From contig NZ_QRDV01000009.1 of the NCBI RefSeq assembly GCF_003386165.1, positions 124,001 to 188,000 on the forward strand: a stretch of DNA of 64,000 bases, given 5' to 3'. The stretch comes from Winogradskyella eximia (GTDB lineage Bacteria > Bacteroidota > Bacteroidia > Flavobacteriales > Flavobacteriaceae). Below are positions 10,801-20,241 of this stretch, one piece after another. Each line of letters starts with the position of its first letter. Within the stretch, counting starts at the first letter, position 1. The notes beneath the pieces were generated by a model. It was not told where the DNA came from. It did no database searches and worked only from the letters and a program-made list of their open reading frames with translations. Both the position numbers and the translations under genes were made by a program.

Positions 10801-13800
10801 TAATTCCATTGCAAAACTAACTTTAGGTTCAGCTGCTAAAAACATCACAGTTACTGTAGAAATTGAAAAGGACAACACAATTATAATGACACAGTTAGTC
10901 CAACTCAACAATTCTAAAAAAACAATTAGCATTCCTGTAACAGAAGGTGATTTAGGCGGCTTTACAGTACACACGTCATTTGCCGCTTTTAACGAATATA
11001 AATCTCAAAGTTTTAATATCAATGTACCTTATCCAAGTACTGCTTTAGACATTGAAACCACCACTTTTAGAGATAAATTACAACCAGGACAAGATGAAAC
11101 TTGGAGTTTTAAAATTAAAGGACCAAAAGGTGATAAAGTATCTGCCGAATTACTAGCAAGTATGTATGATGCATCTTTAGATGAATTTAAAGGACACCAT
11201 TGGAGTTTTAATCCAATAAGCAATCCTAATTATTCTGGAAGAATTTATAAAAACTCAAGACAGAGTTTTGGGCACACCAGCTTTAGGGTTCACAACCAAT
11301 TCAATACTACAGCATCTTACCCTTACCAGGGTTACGACCAATTAAATTGGTTTGGGTTTTATATTGGACAAAGGTTAACCGTTTACAATAGTTATGAAAC
11401 AAAAAACAGAAGACTTTCGTCACCGCAAGCTGCTATGATGCTTGAAGATGAAATAGGTGTTGGAATAGAAATGGATAGTGGTTTTGAAGACATGAGTACA
11501 AAGTCTAAAAAAGCTTTAGTATTTAATAATAGTGCAGAATCAGCCGGATCTAAAGATACCAGCGAAAAACCTAATAACGAAAAAATAGATTCAAACAACA
11601 TCCAAATAAGAAAAAACCTAAACGAAACTGCGTTCTTCTTTCCTCAATTACAAACAGATAAAGAAGGCAATGTTAGTTTCAATTTTAAAGCACCAGAAGC
11701 ATTAACCAAATGGAAACTGCAACTCTTAGCGCATACTAAAACTTTAGAAAGTGGCACTACGCAACTAACAACGGTTACACAAAAAGAGTTGATGGTAATA
11801 CCTAATACACCACGTTTTTTACGAGAAGGCGATAAAATTAGAATTAGCACTAAGATTGCTAATCTAACAGAAAATGCTTTAGATGGTGTTGCACAATTAT
11901 TGCTTACAGACCCTATTACTGGTAAATCTATTGATGGTGAATTATCAAATGCTTATAATGATTTAGGCTTTAAAGTAGATGCCAAAGGCAATACACAAGT
12001 AACTTGGAATTTAGAGATTCCGGAAGGTATACAAGCAGTACAATATAAAATTATTGCTAAAGCAGGTGCTTTTAGTGATGGTGAGCAAAATGCCTTACCT
12101 GTTTTATCTAACAGAATGCTAGTTACAGAAACGATGCCAATGTGGATACGTTCTAATCAAACAAAAACATTCACTTTAGATAAACTGAAGAATACTACCT
12201 CAACAACACTGAGTCATCATAAATTAACTTTAGAAATGACATCGAAACCAGCTTGGTATGCTGTACAAGCGCTGCCTTATTTGATGGAATATCCTTATGA
12301 GTGTAATGAGCAGACATTTTCACGTTACTATGCCAATGCATTAGCACAACACATTGTACAATCGAATCCTAAAATTGAGGCCGTTTTCAATCAATGGAAA
12401 TCGACTGACGCATTACTTTCAAATTTAGAAAAGAATCAAGAATTGAAATCATTATTGATTCAAGAAACACCTTGGTTACGTGATGCACAATCTGAAACCG
12501 AACAGAAAAAACGCATAGGGTTGTTATTCGACCTAAATAAAATGAATAACGAATTGCAATCTGCCATAAGAAAACTAAAGAACAACCAACACAGTTCTGG
12601 AGCTTGGCCTTGGTTTAATGGTGGAAGAGACAATCGTTACATCACGCAACATATTATTGCTGGCTTTGGGCATCTTAAGAAACTAAATATCGCACAGAAT
12701 AACAGCGAAGAATCTATGATTCAAAATGCATTACGTTATTTAGATACAGAATTTATTCAAGAATATAAAAACATCAGAAAATATAATAAAGATGCCGATT
12801 TAAGTAAAGACCACTTATCACAAATGCAACTGCATTATTTATACACACGAAGTTTTTATCCTGAAATTAAGCCTACTAAAGAAGTGCAGACCATTATGGA
12901 TTATTATCAGACTCAGATTCAGAAATATTGGTTAAAACGTTCATTATATGCTAAAGGATTAATGGCTTTAACCATGCACAGAATGGATGACGAGAAAACT
13001 GCTGGTAAAATTATAAAGTCGTTAAAAGAAAACAGTATTACTTCAGATGAATTAGGCATGTATTGGAAAGCAAATACAAATTCTTGGTATTGGTACCAAG
13101 CACCAATTGAAACACAAGCCTTAATGGTTGAAGCCTTTTCTGAAGTTGGAACTCGTATACAAAGCGAAGCGAAAAATCTCGAAACGATAGATAACTTGAA
13201 AATTTGGTTACTTAAGAACAAGCAAACCAATCAATGGAAAACCACTAAAGCGACGACTGAAGCAGTATATGCCTTACTACTTCAAGGAAGCGATTGGTTG
13301 AGCGTTACAGAACAAGTGGACGTTAAAGTTGGTAATGAAACACTCTCACCTTCAACATTAGAAAATGTAAAAGTGGAGGCTGGTACTGGTTACTATAAAA
13401 CATCTTGGACAGGATCTGAAATTAAACCAGAACAAGCTGATGTTACAATAACTAAAAAAGGAGAAGGTATTGCTTGGGGAGCTTTATACTGGCAATATTT
13501 TGAAGATTTAGATAAGATTACCTCAGCTGAAACACCATTGAAACTGAGTAAAAAACTCTTCCTAAAAACCAATACAGATAACGGTGAAGAAATTACAGAA
13601 ATTACGTCTGACTCAAAACTCAAAGTTGGTGATTTAATTAGAGTGAGAATTGAATTAAGGACTGATCGCAATATGGAATTTGTGCACCTAAAAGATATGC
13701 GAGCTTCTGGTTTAGAACCAATAAACGTTTTATCACAATACAAATGGCAAGATGGTTTGGGTTATTATGAAAGTACTAAAGATGCAGCCACAAATTTCTT

Positions 13801-13954
13801 TATGGATTATTTACCAAAAGGTGTTTATGTATTTGAATACGATTTACGTGTAAATAATGCTGGTGATATGAGTAATGGCATTAGCACCATTCAAAGTATG
13901 TACGCTCCAGAATTTAGCAGTCATAGTGAAGGCGTAAGAGTTATAGTAGACTAA
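7862..13954 (+). CDS. Bacterial alpha-2-macroglobulin family protein (thioester type)
   Basis: Very large envelope protein (2030 residues from the ATG at 7862; an upstream ATG at 7835 would put nine extra residues before the signal peptide). The signal peptide runs to about residue 20 (FASFSNAQ) with no lipobox Cys, so it should be released to the periplasm or surface. The middle holds macroglobulin beta-domains, including the conserved FLFTDRSIYRPGQTVYFKG segment. The thioester motif is C-N-E-Q at about residues 1480-1483 (CxEQ), followed by the alpha/alpha thioester domain and a C-terminal receptor-binding-like beta domain. Such proteins trap attacking proteases by a covalent thioester. The usual pbpC partner gene is absent. 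It converges with the LytTR gene, the stop codons overlapping. Confidence 0.9.
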   Translation: MKHYISLFMLICFASFSNAQNDFENQWKEVTKLENEGLTKSASDLVEDIYKKAVKAENPEQRIKALLHISKYMLVLEEDAQLHIVNRFKSEIDTTKNVVTKHLLENMLATMYWQYFQQSRYQFYNRTKTSEKVSDDFRTWDLETIFNEIHTYYQRSLENGILLQQEPLSNYSLLLNEAENSKDFRPTLYDLLSHNALSFYKTDESSITQPSYKFTIDNEDFIADSNVFINADLNSKDTLSLQRNALKIYQNLIKFHRHKKANKAFVDVDIERLNFVKQHATFQNAEDLLIETLKSESTALQTSELSALYDYEIALAYQRQGNTYYFNLEDSALKDKNRWKLKEAIAICNSAIEIFPESIGAQKCAVLIEQIQQPNLHLQAEQFIGINSPSRTLVTYKNLEKLDFKIYKISNNQLKRYNNIYRTEEKEAFFKKLNPIETFSSALKTEDDYQNHSTEIVIPNLANGLYLIKANTATKDNVFATTHIQVTDLVLVESYENSHHLYQIIDRHNGKPKVDATIELSYSNNRNNNRKSKSFTTDRFGKFEFKKDDNYYRDVQIKVTAKNDTGYFGEFYINRTYDNSPNNDTHYRNFLFTDRSIYRPGQTVYFKGIATKSRNGKTEVSADEATKLRLKNVNGEVVSELLLQTNEFGSVHGEFILPNDGLTGNFTIEMFSHNSTYAYISVEEYKRPKFKTQFQPVTETYKVNDSITVNGTAIAFAGSNITDAKVVYRVKRNVRFPSWYYWRRSYFNAEAQEITFGETKTNAKGEFEVTFKALPDESVSKDNLPVFNYEITADVTDINGETRSSSTILNVGYHAMTLNISAPQKINKGKNEIEFSIYSQNLNGQFTPAKGELKIYKLNAPNRVLRTRPWQAPDYQTLSETEFINLFPHDPYDDEGLLTNWKKGDEVFSTTFDTEKNKTITLKKLKKWNSGQYIIVAESKDKFGQPIKDQIFTSLFSDKDKTIADNQIYEAQLDQSTYDVNSIAKLTLGSAAKNITVTVEIEKDNTIIMTQLVQLNNSKKTISIPVTEGDLGGFTVHTSFAAFNEYKSQSFNINVPYPSTALDIETTTFRDKLQPGQDETWSFKIKGPKGDKVSAELLASMYDASLDEFKGHHWSFNPISNPNYSGRIYKNSRQSFGHTSFRVHNQFNTTASYPYQGYDQLNWFGFYIGQRLTVYNSYETKNRRLSSPQAAMMLEDEIGVGIEMDSGFEDMSTKSKKALVFNNSAESAGSKDTSEKPNNEKIDSNNIQIRKNLNETAFFFPQLQTDKEGNVSFNFKAPEALTKWKLQLLAHTKTLESGTTQLTTVTQKELMVIPNTPRFLREGDKIRISTKIANLTENALDGVAQLLLTDPITGKSIDGELSNAYNDLGFKVDAKGNTQVTWNLEIPEGIQAVQYKIIAKAGAFSDGEQNALPVLSNRMLVTETMPMWIRSNQTKTFTLDKLKNTTSTTLSHHKLTLEMTSKPAWYAVQALPYLMEYPYECNEQTFSRYYANALAQHIVQSNPKIEAVFNQWKSTDALLSNLEKNQELKSLLIQETPWLRDAQSETEQKKRIGLLFDLNKMNNELQSAIRKLKNNQHSSGAWPWFNGGRDNRYITQHIIAGFGHLKKLNIAQNNSEESMIQNALRYLDTEFIQEYKNIRKYNKDADLSKDHLSQMQLHYLYTRSFYPEIKPTKEVQTIMDYYQTQIQKYWLKRSLYAKGLMALTMHRMDDEKTAGKIIKSLKENSITSDELGMYWKANTNSWYWYQAPIETQALMVEAFSEVGTRIQSEAKNLETIDNLKIWLLKNKQTNQWKTTKATTEAVYALLLQGSDWLSVTEQVDVKVGNETLSPSTLENVKVEAGTGYYKTSWTGSEIKPEQADVTITKKGEGIAWGALYWQYFEDLDKITSAETPLKLSKKLFLKTNTDNGEEITEITSDSKLKVGDLIRVRIELRTDRNMEFVHLKDMRASGLEPINVLSQYKWQDGLGYYESTKDAATNFFMDYLPKGVYVFEYDLRVNNAGDMSNGISTIQSMYAPEFSSHSEGVRVIVD

Positions 13955-14679
13955 AAACTTAATTGATCTTTAAATATATAGGATTGTCTTCTGGAGATTT
14001 CAATTTCCTCTCCAGAATTCATTTCTATTTTTAGCTTTCCGTTAAACCATGACACTACTTTTTTAACATGATTAATGTTAATAATCTGCTGTCTATTTGC
14101 TCTAAAAAAAACATCCTGAGGAAGCTTTTCTTCAATTTGCGCTAATGATTTATAAATTAAAGGTTTATTAGAATCGAAAAAGACACGTGTGTAATTCCCA
14201 ACAATTTCAAAAAGTGAAATGTCTTTAATTTTTACCAACCAACAATTTTCTCCGTCTTTTATAAAAATCTGTTTATCTAGACTTAGTCCGTCTTGTTTTT
14301 TGTCTGAAGAAGTTCCTGAACTCTCTTTCTCAATAACTTTAGCTATAGAACTTGAAAAACGCTTTTGACTTATAGGCTTCAGTAAATAATCGAAGGCATT
14401 ATACTCAAAAGATTTGATAGCATATTCATCAAAAGCGGTTGTAAAAATTGTTATTGGCACCTCATCTAATAGTTCTAAAAGCTGAAAACCATCTTTTTCT
14501 GGCATGTTAATATCTAAAAAAAGCAAATCTGGATTCGTTTTATTAATTAGCGCAAACCCATCGTCTACGTTTTCGGCCTCACCAATAAGTTCAATCTCTT
14601 TATGTGCTTTAAAAAGTTCTTTTAACTCATTACGAGCTAAACGAGAATCTTCAACAATAACAGCTTTTAAGGTTATCAT
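13951..14679 (-). CDS. LytTR-family response regulator
   Basis: Two-domain regulator: an N-terminal receiver domain with phospho-acceptor Asp56 (LLFLDINMPEKDG), and a C-terminal LytTR DNA-binding domain (about 140-242) with the conserved pattern ISLFEIVGNYTRVFF and FFRANRQQIININHV. Its start overlaps the end of the sensor kinase gene by 4 nt, so the two are translationally coupled and form a cognate pair. Its stop overlaps that of the convergent macroglobulin gene. Confidence 0.93.
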   Translation of the reverse strand: MITLKAVIVEDSRLARNELKELFKAHKEIELIGEAENVDDGFALINKTNPDLLFLDINMPEKDGFQLLELLDEVPITIFTTAFDEYAIKSFEYNAFDYLLKPISQKRFSSSIAKVIEKESSGTSSDKKQDGLSLDKQIFIKDGENCWLVKIKDISLFEIVGNYTRVFFDSNKPLIYKSLAQIEEKLPQDVFFRANRQQIININHVKKVVSWFNGKLKIEMNSGEEIEISRRQSYIFKDQLSF

Positions 14680-15734
14680 ACTAACGGCATTTTAATAGTG
14701 GCAACCACTTCGTTTTCTATCTCTTTTAATTTAAATGTAGCCTCTTTTCCATATAGCAATTCAAGACGCTTTTTTATGTTTTGCAATCCTAAATGTGTTG
14801 TGTTTTCACTTTTTTGTAGTGTTCCAGAATTTGCGACTTCAATTTGCAATTGATTATCCTTTATTATGGTTAACAATTTTACTTTACCTCCACTCTTTAA
14901 ATTAGATATACCATGCTTAAGAGCGTTTTCTACCAACATTTGAATAATCATTGGAGGAATTTGCTTGGACAATGAATTTGAGTCAATTTCTGTTTCAAAT
15001 TGCAAGCGATTTTCAAATTGAATTTTAGAGATTTCTACATAGTTTTCTACCATTTCTAGTTCGTCTTCTAAAGAAATGGAATTCACATCACTCTTTGTTA
15101 GTGAATATCTTAAAGTTTCAGATAAATTGGTTAGCATTCCTCTAGCTTTATCCACATCTTCTAACATTAATCCACGAATGTTATTTAGGCTATTAAACAT
15201 AAAATGTGGATTTATTTGACCTTTTAATGTGTTAAGTTGTGCTTCTTTTAAATTAGCTTCTAGCTGCAATTGTTTTACCTTAATGGTATTAATATGATGC
15301 ACTAGTTTCAATGTTAAAACAACAAACAACCAAACTACAAAATAGGCTAAAAAATGAGGCACATTAGTTAACTTCTGAAATAAGGTTAAATTAACACTCC
15401 TTCCCATATAATACTCTATAGGAATATTTAATATAGGCCAAAGTAAAATATGATAAAGTACTTGAGTAACAATGACTACTCCAATCAATTTATAAACGTC
15501 TGCTTTAGTATAATTACCAATATCAAAATAATTTTCGATATAAAATAATATTATAAAAGATAAAACAAATCCTAATAAACCACACAATACACCTTCTACT
15601 AAAAGGTAATTAACATAATTAATTGGTGTGTCACCTGAATATGAGATCTTATCTATTGTAAGCATTAATAGTGCAAATACAACCCAGCCAATAAGATTTA
15701 CAATCCAATACTTATAATTCGTTAATAATTTCAA
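14676..15734 (-). CDS. LytS-type sensor histidine kinase
   Basis: Four membrane segments in the first 145 residues, then a cytoplasmic His_kinase domain of the LytS/YehU type. The phospho-acceptor His177 lies in GQINPHFMFNSLNNI, and a short HATPase domain follows (NALKHGISNLKSGG, then HLGLQNIKKRL). There is no obvious extracellular sensor domain, so the signal may be sensed in the membrane. Start: the codon at 15734 is TTG with a stop two codons upstream, and the next Met is inside the first membrane segment, so a TTG start is likely. It follows the small membrane protein gene by 54 nt. Confidence 0.9.
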   Translation of the reverse strand: MKLLTNYKYWIVNLIGWVVFALLMLTIDKISYSGDTPINYVNYLLVEGVLCGLLGFVLSFIILFYIENYFDIGNYTKADVYKLIGVVIVTQVLYHILLWPILNIPIEYYMGRSVNLTLFQKLTNVPHFLAYFVVWLFVVLTLKLVHHINTIKVKQLQLEANLKEAQLNTLKGQINPHFMFNSLNNIRGLMLEDVDKARGMLTNLSETLRYSLTKSDVNSISLEDELEMVENYVEISKIQFENRLQFETEIDSNSLSKQIPPMIIQMLVENALKHGISNLKSGGKVKLLTIIKDNQLQIEVANSGTLQKSENTTHLGLQNIKKRLELLYGKEATFKLKEIENEVVATIKMPLV

Positions 15735-15788
15735 TCGTTATTTATTTGTGTTTAATAATATAATGGCAAGATATTAGATAAATAGCGT

Positions 15789-16286
15789 TTATTGTAATTG
15801 TAATTCATTTTCCATTGTTCTTTCTAACAACGTAATTTCTTTGTCGGTTTTTTTGTATGCTAAATAACCAAAAACACTTACCAAAGCTATATAAGTTAGA
15901 ATAGCAATAATACCTATAACATTAGACTCAAAATGGGCTGTTGCAGACGGAATTAAGGTTAACACCCAAAAAGCCATAAAATACATTTCATATTTTTTAC
16001 GATTAGCCATATATACCTTTAATTTTGAGATACTAGAAGCCAAGGAGGTTTGTGTATACGACTTTTGTTTTATTTCTTTTACGGATAAAAATTTATCAAT
16101 AAAAAAGATTATGGCCAAAGCTCCGGTTAATAACAGCATAACATACAGACCGTTTTCTCTAGACTTAAATGCAAGTACTAATGAAACTGTAACTAAAATA
16201 ACGGATGATAGCTGAGCCATTTTGGCTCCTGCTAGCAATTTTTCAAATGTCTTTAATTGTTCTTGAAATGTGTCTTGTTTTTTCAT
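15789..16286 (-). CDS. Four-helix membrane protein of unknown function
   Basis: 165 residues: a charged amphipathic N-terminus (about 1-20), two membrane segments (about 25-43 and 48-66), a basic loop, then two more (about 101-117 and 123-144) and a charged C-terminal helix. I recognise no family motif. It is the first long gene of the operon leading to the LytS/LytTR pair, which suggests it is either controlled with or feeds into that system. A (GATT)13 repeat lies 14 nt upstream of its start codon. Confidence 0.65.
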   Translation of the reverse strand: MKKQDTFQEQLKTFEKLLAGAKMAQLSSVILVTVSLVLAFKSRENGLYVMLLLTGALAIIFFIDKFLSVKEIKQKSYTQTSLASSISKLKVYMANRKKYEMYFMAFWVLTLIPSATAHFESNVIGIIAILTYIALVSVFGYLAYKKTDKEITLLERTMENELQLQ

Positions 16287-16296
16287 GATTAATGTT

Positions 16297-16408
<112 letters not shown>

Positions 16409-16635
16409 AATACTGTTGTTTTTTGATTGATGATTTCTATTCGTTATTAATTGATAGGATAAATATAAAACAGCTTTACCTTTATAAAATTGAAATTATG
16501 ACGAGTGGTAAATTGATTATATTAAGCGGAAAGATCAATAACAAATCTGAGTCAAAATGAATATAAAGTGAAGATAATAATCAATGATGTCAATGCCTCA
16601 ATTCAAAAAACACTCACGGAAAAATTAATACAATT
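16409..16635. other. Intergenic stretch between divergent units
   Basis: This is the upstream region shared by the minus-strand LytS/LytTR operon and the plus-strand DoxX-like gene. I see no TAnnTTTG box, no long inverted repeat and no ORF with coding character. Promoters for both directions are expected here but cannot be pinpointed. Confidence 0.5.
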
Positions 16636-17007
16636 ATGAATTCAAACCTCTTTAAAATTCTAAGAAGTACTCTTGGTATTTTTAGTTTAGTCTTTGGGAT
16701 AAATAAATTCTTGCATTTTTTACCATTATCGGAATTAACTGGAGATGCTGCAGATTACTTTACAGCATTGTCTAACTCTAAAACTATGATACTTGTAGGT
16801 ATAGTGTTAGTTGTATCTGGTTTGTCTCTAATTCTGAACAAATACGGAGCCTTAATGGCACTCATTTTAATGAGTATATCTGTAAATGCACTTTTGTTTC
16901 ACATTACATTAGAGCCTAACGGAATAATAAGAACGGCAATACTACTTATTCTTAATATTGCTGTAATGGTTGGTTATAAGGATAAATATAAGGCGTTATT
17001 GAGTTAA
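16636..17007 (+). CDS. DoxX-like integral membrane protein
   Basis: 123 residues with four hydrophobic membrane segments (about 8-26, 48-67, 71-90 and 97-113) and the GIFSLVFGINKFLHFLP start typical of small DoxX/DoxD-like proteins. The role of this family in flavobacteria is not established. It is monocistronic, convergent with the DUF4136 gene. Confidence 0.6.
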   Translation: MNSNLFKILRSTLGIFSLVFGINKFLHFLPLSELTGDAADYFTALSNSKTMILVGIVLVVSGLSLILNKYGALMALILMSISVNALLFHITLEPNGIIRTAILLILNIAVMVGYKDKYKALLS

Positions 17008-17047
17008 AAAAAACTACAAACAAGTTACAATCTCGACCTTTTTTGTT

Positions 17048-17563
17048 TTATTCTTTATTTGGTGGATACTTAGCAAATATCTTTTCTACTAATTTCACAA
17101 GCGTAGTTTCACGCTTTTCAGGAGATGCATTATACCTATAAGTACTTTCACTCACAGCTTGCCAAAATAATCTTTCATTTTGTTTTTTATCCACAAACTC
17201 AATAACTATTTCTCTCGTGTTTTGATTGGTTCCTATTGGTATTCCAACAGAGACACCACCTCCACCACTTCCTACACCAACACCTACATTTGGGCTGCTT
17301 CTATTCATCAATTCTTCACTTTGAATATCGATATAAAAATCAGCGTTATCAGCACGTGTCAGTCCCATTGCAGATAATTTGGCATCCATGGCACTTATTA
17401 AACGTAGACTATCAAACTGGCTTAAACCCGTTTTCATATCATCAAAATAATTATAAGTTTTATACTTACTGAAGTCCGTTGATTTTTCGTAATCGTAGTG
17501 AACCAGTGTTCCGCACGATGTAAAAACTACTAAAAAAATTAAGGCACTAATTATTCTTTTCAT
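17048..17563 (-). CDS. DUF4136 lipoprotein
   Basis: A lipoprotein signal peptide ends in the lipobox FTSC (Cys17), so the mature protein would be lipid-anchored in the envelope. The mature part has the DUF4136 pattern: DYEKSTDFSKYKTYNYFD near the start, a Gly-rich stretch (VGVGVGSGGGGVSVGIPIG) and the closing ERLFWQAVSES segment. Function is unknown. It overlaps the upstream T9SS protein gene by 4 nt, so the two are translationally coupled. Confidence 0.8.
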   Translation of the reverse strand: MKRIISALIFLVVFTSCGTLVHYDYEKSTDFSKYKTYNYFDDMKTGLSQFDSLRLISAMDAKLSAMGLTRADNADFYIDIQSEELMNRSSPNVGVGVGSGGGGVSVGIPIGTNQNTREIVIEFVDKKQNERLFWQAVSESTYRYNASPEKRETTLVKLVEKIFAKYPPNKE

Positions 17564-20091
17564 TGTTTAATTATCTTTTTAGTGATAGTCGCATTTCCAC
17601 TAAATACTTTAAGAAAATAAACTCCTGACTCATATTCAGACAGATTTAATGTGGCATGCATTGCATCAATCGGCTTAATTGCAATACGTTTACCTAATAA
17701 ATCATAAATATAAACTTGATCTATCTTTCTGCTATGAGATAAGGATAATTCATCTTTAAAAGGATTTGGATATACTTTAAAATTTTCTAAACTATTATCA
17801 CCTAATGATAACGTTGCGTCTTGTACTGTTATTTCAAAATCTCCTAAAGTTGTGGAATTTGGAGATCGATCCTCTAAATCATCTGACCATACTTGTAAGA
17901 AATAGGGTGTGTTTGCAACTATTGAAACATCTTCTAATATATTCTGAGCACACGCTCCTGAAACCTGTGTTAAAGCACTACAACTACCTTCCCAAAGCTG
18001 AATTGAAAATCCAGTAGTCACCTCTATGTTAATTACAACACTAGAATCTAGATTTAATAAAAACCATATATCTTGTCTATTGGCATTGTCATTACAAAAT
18101 GGGTTATAAGTTGATGCTGTAGCATAATCATTATTAGCCGTTACTGTTTCTCCTAAAACTAGACTAGACATTCCATAATAATTAGTACATGTAATATCGT
18201 CATTAAATGGTGGAATTTCACAAGCATTATTAACATCATATGTAGAATTACAACCGTCTCCATTATTAGAAACAAAGAAACTATTGAGATATGGTATTGC
18301 ACTGCAGACAAAATTGATATTACACACAGACAAATTTGGATTATTCTCTATAATGATATTAGGACCACATAAGTCTTCAAAGGTATCTACAAAACCATCT
18401 ATATCTGCTAACATCTCATTGTCTCGAATTGTAAAACCACAAAGCGGATTTACATCATTTAAAGATGTAAATGATGTCATAGCGTCATTATTCTCAAATT
18501 CAAAGCTACCTGTAATACCTAAATTATCCAATCCATTAAAACTCGATAAAGCAGCGTTATCTTTTATAATAAGATCGTCAATATTTGTAAACCCATTGAA
18601 ACCATTAAAATCAACTAAAAGATCATTATTTGATACTACAATAGTGTAACCAACTCCTTGAATGCCTTGTAATCCATTTAAGCTTACTAACTGAGGATTG
18701 TTTACAATCTGTATATCCATAGGATAATCATTAGTGGCATTAATCAATGCGGAAAGATTAGTCAATAATGGATTGTTATTTATAATTAGAAAGAGAAAAT
18801 TACCAAAATCAGTAAAATTTGTTAGCGAGTTTAAACCATCTACATTAGTAAGTAAAGGGTTATTTTGTAACCACAAACCTCCAACACTTGTAATTCCATT
18901 TAATCCATCGAGATTAGTAATATCATCTCCTTCAATTATTAAAGTTGTTTCTGGAGTGGTACAATTGGGATAATTTACAAAGTAGTTATCAATATCTTGT
19001 TGACTACTAAAAACCAAACTCACCGAATTATCCGGACATACTGTACACTCAGATATAATATCTGCAATAGAACCACAACCTTCTGCATTATTTGTAGCTT
19101 GCACATTAGATGACTGAGCACTAGTTGCCCAATTACAAATAAAGCTATAATTACATACCGCTAAACTTGTATTGCCTGAAATATTCAGTTGATTAGTAAA
19201 GTCTTCTGGAAAATTTTCAATCACTGATATATCAGTCAAGCTTGGGTTATCAATAATACTTATTGAATACCAACCTGTTATTTCACCTAAACCGTTTAGA
19301 CTTGTTAGCATATCGTTACCTTCCACACTAAAATCAGCAACTTTTTCTAAAACAACAAATTCATTCAAACTTGTAATAGCGTCATTATCTTTTATATCAA
19401 AGCTTACATAAAGGAATTCTAAATTATGAAGTCCTGTAAAATCTGTTAACGCATCATTATTCTCTATCTCTAAACTATTAAAAATTCTAAACTCCTCTAA
19501 ACCTTGCAAACTCGTTAATGATGGATTATTTTTAATCCTTACACCATCAATAATAGCAGGTACAAGATTAGCCAAACCATTTATATTTGTTAAGTTATCA
19601 TTATCTGAAATATCGAGCCAATGAAAAGGGAATGTGAACAAAGTCTCAATACCCATATAGGTTATTGAACTAAGTCCATCTAGATTAGCCAATTGATCAT
19701 TATTAATGATGTCAATATTTCCGCAAGCTGTTAAACCCTGAAGTGCACTAACATCCGTAAGGGTTGGATTATCTATAATATGCAAGTCCGTTTTATCAGT
19801 GCTATTAGATTGTAAATTATCTAATCCATCTAGACTTGTTAGTAAAGGGTTATTCTCAATAGTTATTCTTGTCACATAAGTTAAACTAGATAACGGGCTT
19901 AAATCAATAATATCTGGCCCACTAATAATAAAATTATACCCTGTTGTAAAGGATGTACAACTCGGATAATCGGAAGTAAAAGAATCTACCTCAGCTTGTG
20001 AGTTTAATTCGATATGTGCATCTGTTGGACACTGAGCGAAAGATAAAACTGGAAGTAAAAGAAATAAGGCAAATTGTAATTTTAATGTCAT
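17560..20091 (-). CDS. T9SS type A secreted protein with two L-domain/LRR-like arrays
   Basis: 843 residues. The signal peptide ends LSFAQ. Two blocks (about 20-335 and 345-620) each begin with a similar short Cys-containing region and contain repeats of about 22-25 residues of the form IxNNPxLTSLxGLxxL, as in receptor L-domains. Each block closes with a two-Cys cap (VCNYSFICNW, VCNINFVCSA). A beta-sandwich region follows (about 635-760), then a C-terminal type A sorting domain (VYPNPFKDELSLS to ITKKIIKQ). It should be exported by T9SS and kept on or released from the surface. The ligand is unknown. It is followed, with a 4-nt overlap, by the DUF4136 lipoprotein gene. Confidence 0.85.
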   Translation of the reverse strand: MTLKLQFALFLLLPVLSFAQCPTDAHIELNSQAEVDSFTSDYPSCTSFTTGYNFIISGPDIIDLSPLSSLTYVTRITIENNPLLTSLDGLDNLQSNSTDKTDLHIIDNPTLTDVSALQGLTACGNIDIINNDQLANLDGLSSITYMGIETLFTFPFHWLDISDNDNLTNINGLANLVPAIIDGVRIKNNPSLTSLQGLEEFRIFNSLEIENNDALTDFTGLHNLEFLYVSFDIKDNDAITSLNEFVVLEKVADFSVEGNDMLTSLNGLGEITGWYSISIIDNPSLTDISVIENFPEDFTNQLNISGNTSLAVCNYSFICNWATSAQSSNVQATNNAEGCGSIADIISECTVCPDNSVSLVFSSQQDIDNYFVNYPNCTTPETTLIIEGDDITNLDGLNGITSVGGLWLQNNPLLTNVDGLNSLTNFTDFGNFLFLIINNNPLLTNLSALINATNDYPMDIQIVNNPQLVSLNGLQGIQGVGYTIVVSNNDLLVDFNGFNGFTNIDDLIIKDNAALSSFNGLDNLGITGSFEFENNDAMTSFTSLNDVNPLCGFTIRDNEMLADIDGFVDTFEDLCGPNIIIENNPNLSVCNINFVCSAIPYLNSFFVSNNGDGCNSTYDVNNACEIPPFNDDITCTNYYGMSSLVLGETVTANNDYATASTYNPFCNDNANRQDIWFLLNLDSSVVINIEVTTGFSIQLWEGSCSALTQVSGACAQNILEDVSIVANTPYFLQVWSDDLEDRSPNSTTLGDFEITVQDATLSLGDNSLENFKVYPNPFKDELSLSHSRKIDQVYIYDLLGKRIAIKPIDAMHATLNLSEYESGVYFLKVFSGNATITKKIIKQ

Positions 20092-20241
20092 GTGTTTTTA
20101 TTTATTAATTTTTAAAGATCACATGCTAATTACGTTTAATCATCCACTTAAATGATCATGTATCCAACCTGCTTGTTTTTATAAAATAGATTTTAAAAGG
20201 TTTTTTAAATATAATCAAATCTAATGACTAAATTTTAAAAA

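Noticed and set aside
12298..12312. Loss of the macroglobulin thioester (no GCGEQ)
   Set aside because: Bacterial members need only CxEQ, and CNEQ is present.
9461..13743. Many antisense and alternative-frame ORFs of 60-116 codons inside the macroglobulin gene
   Set aside because: They lie fully within a strong coding frame, have no domain or promoter signal and reflect low stop density in this frame.
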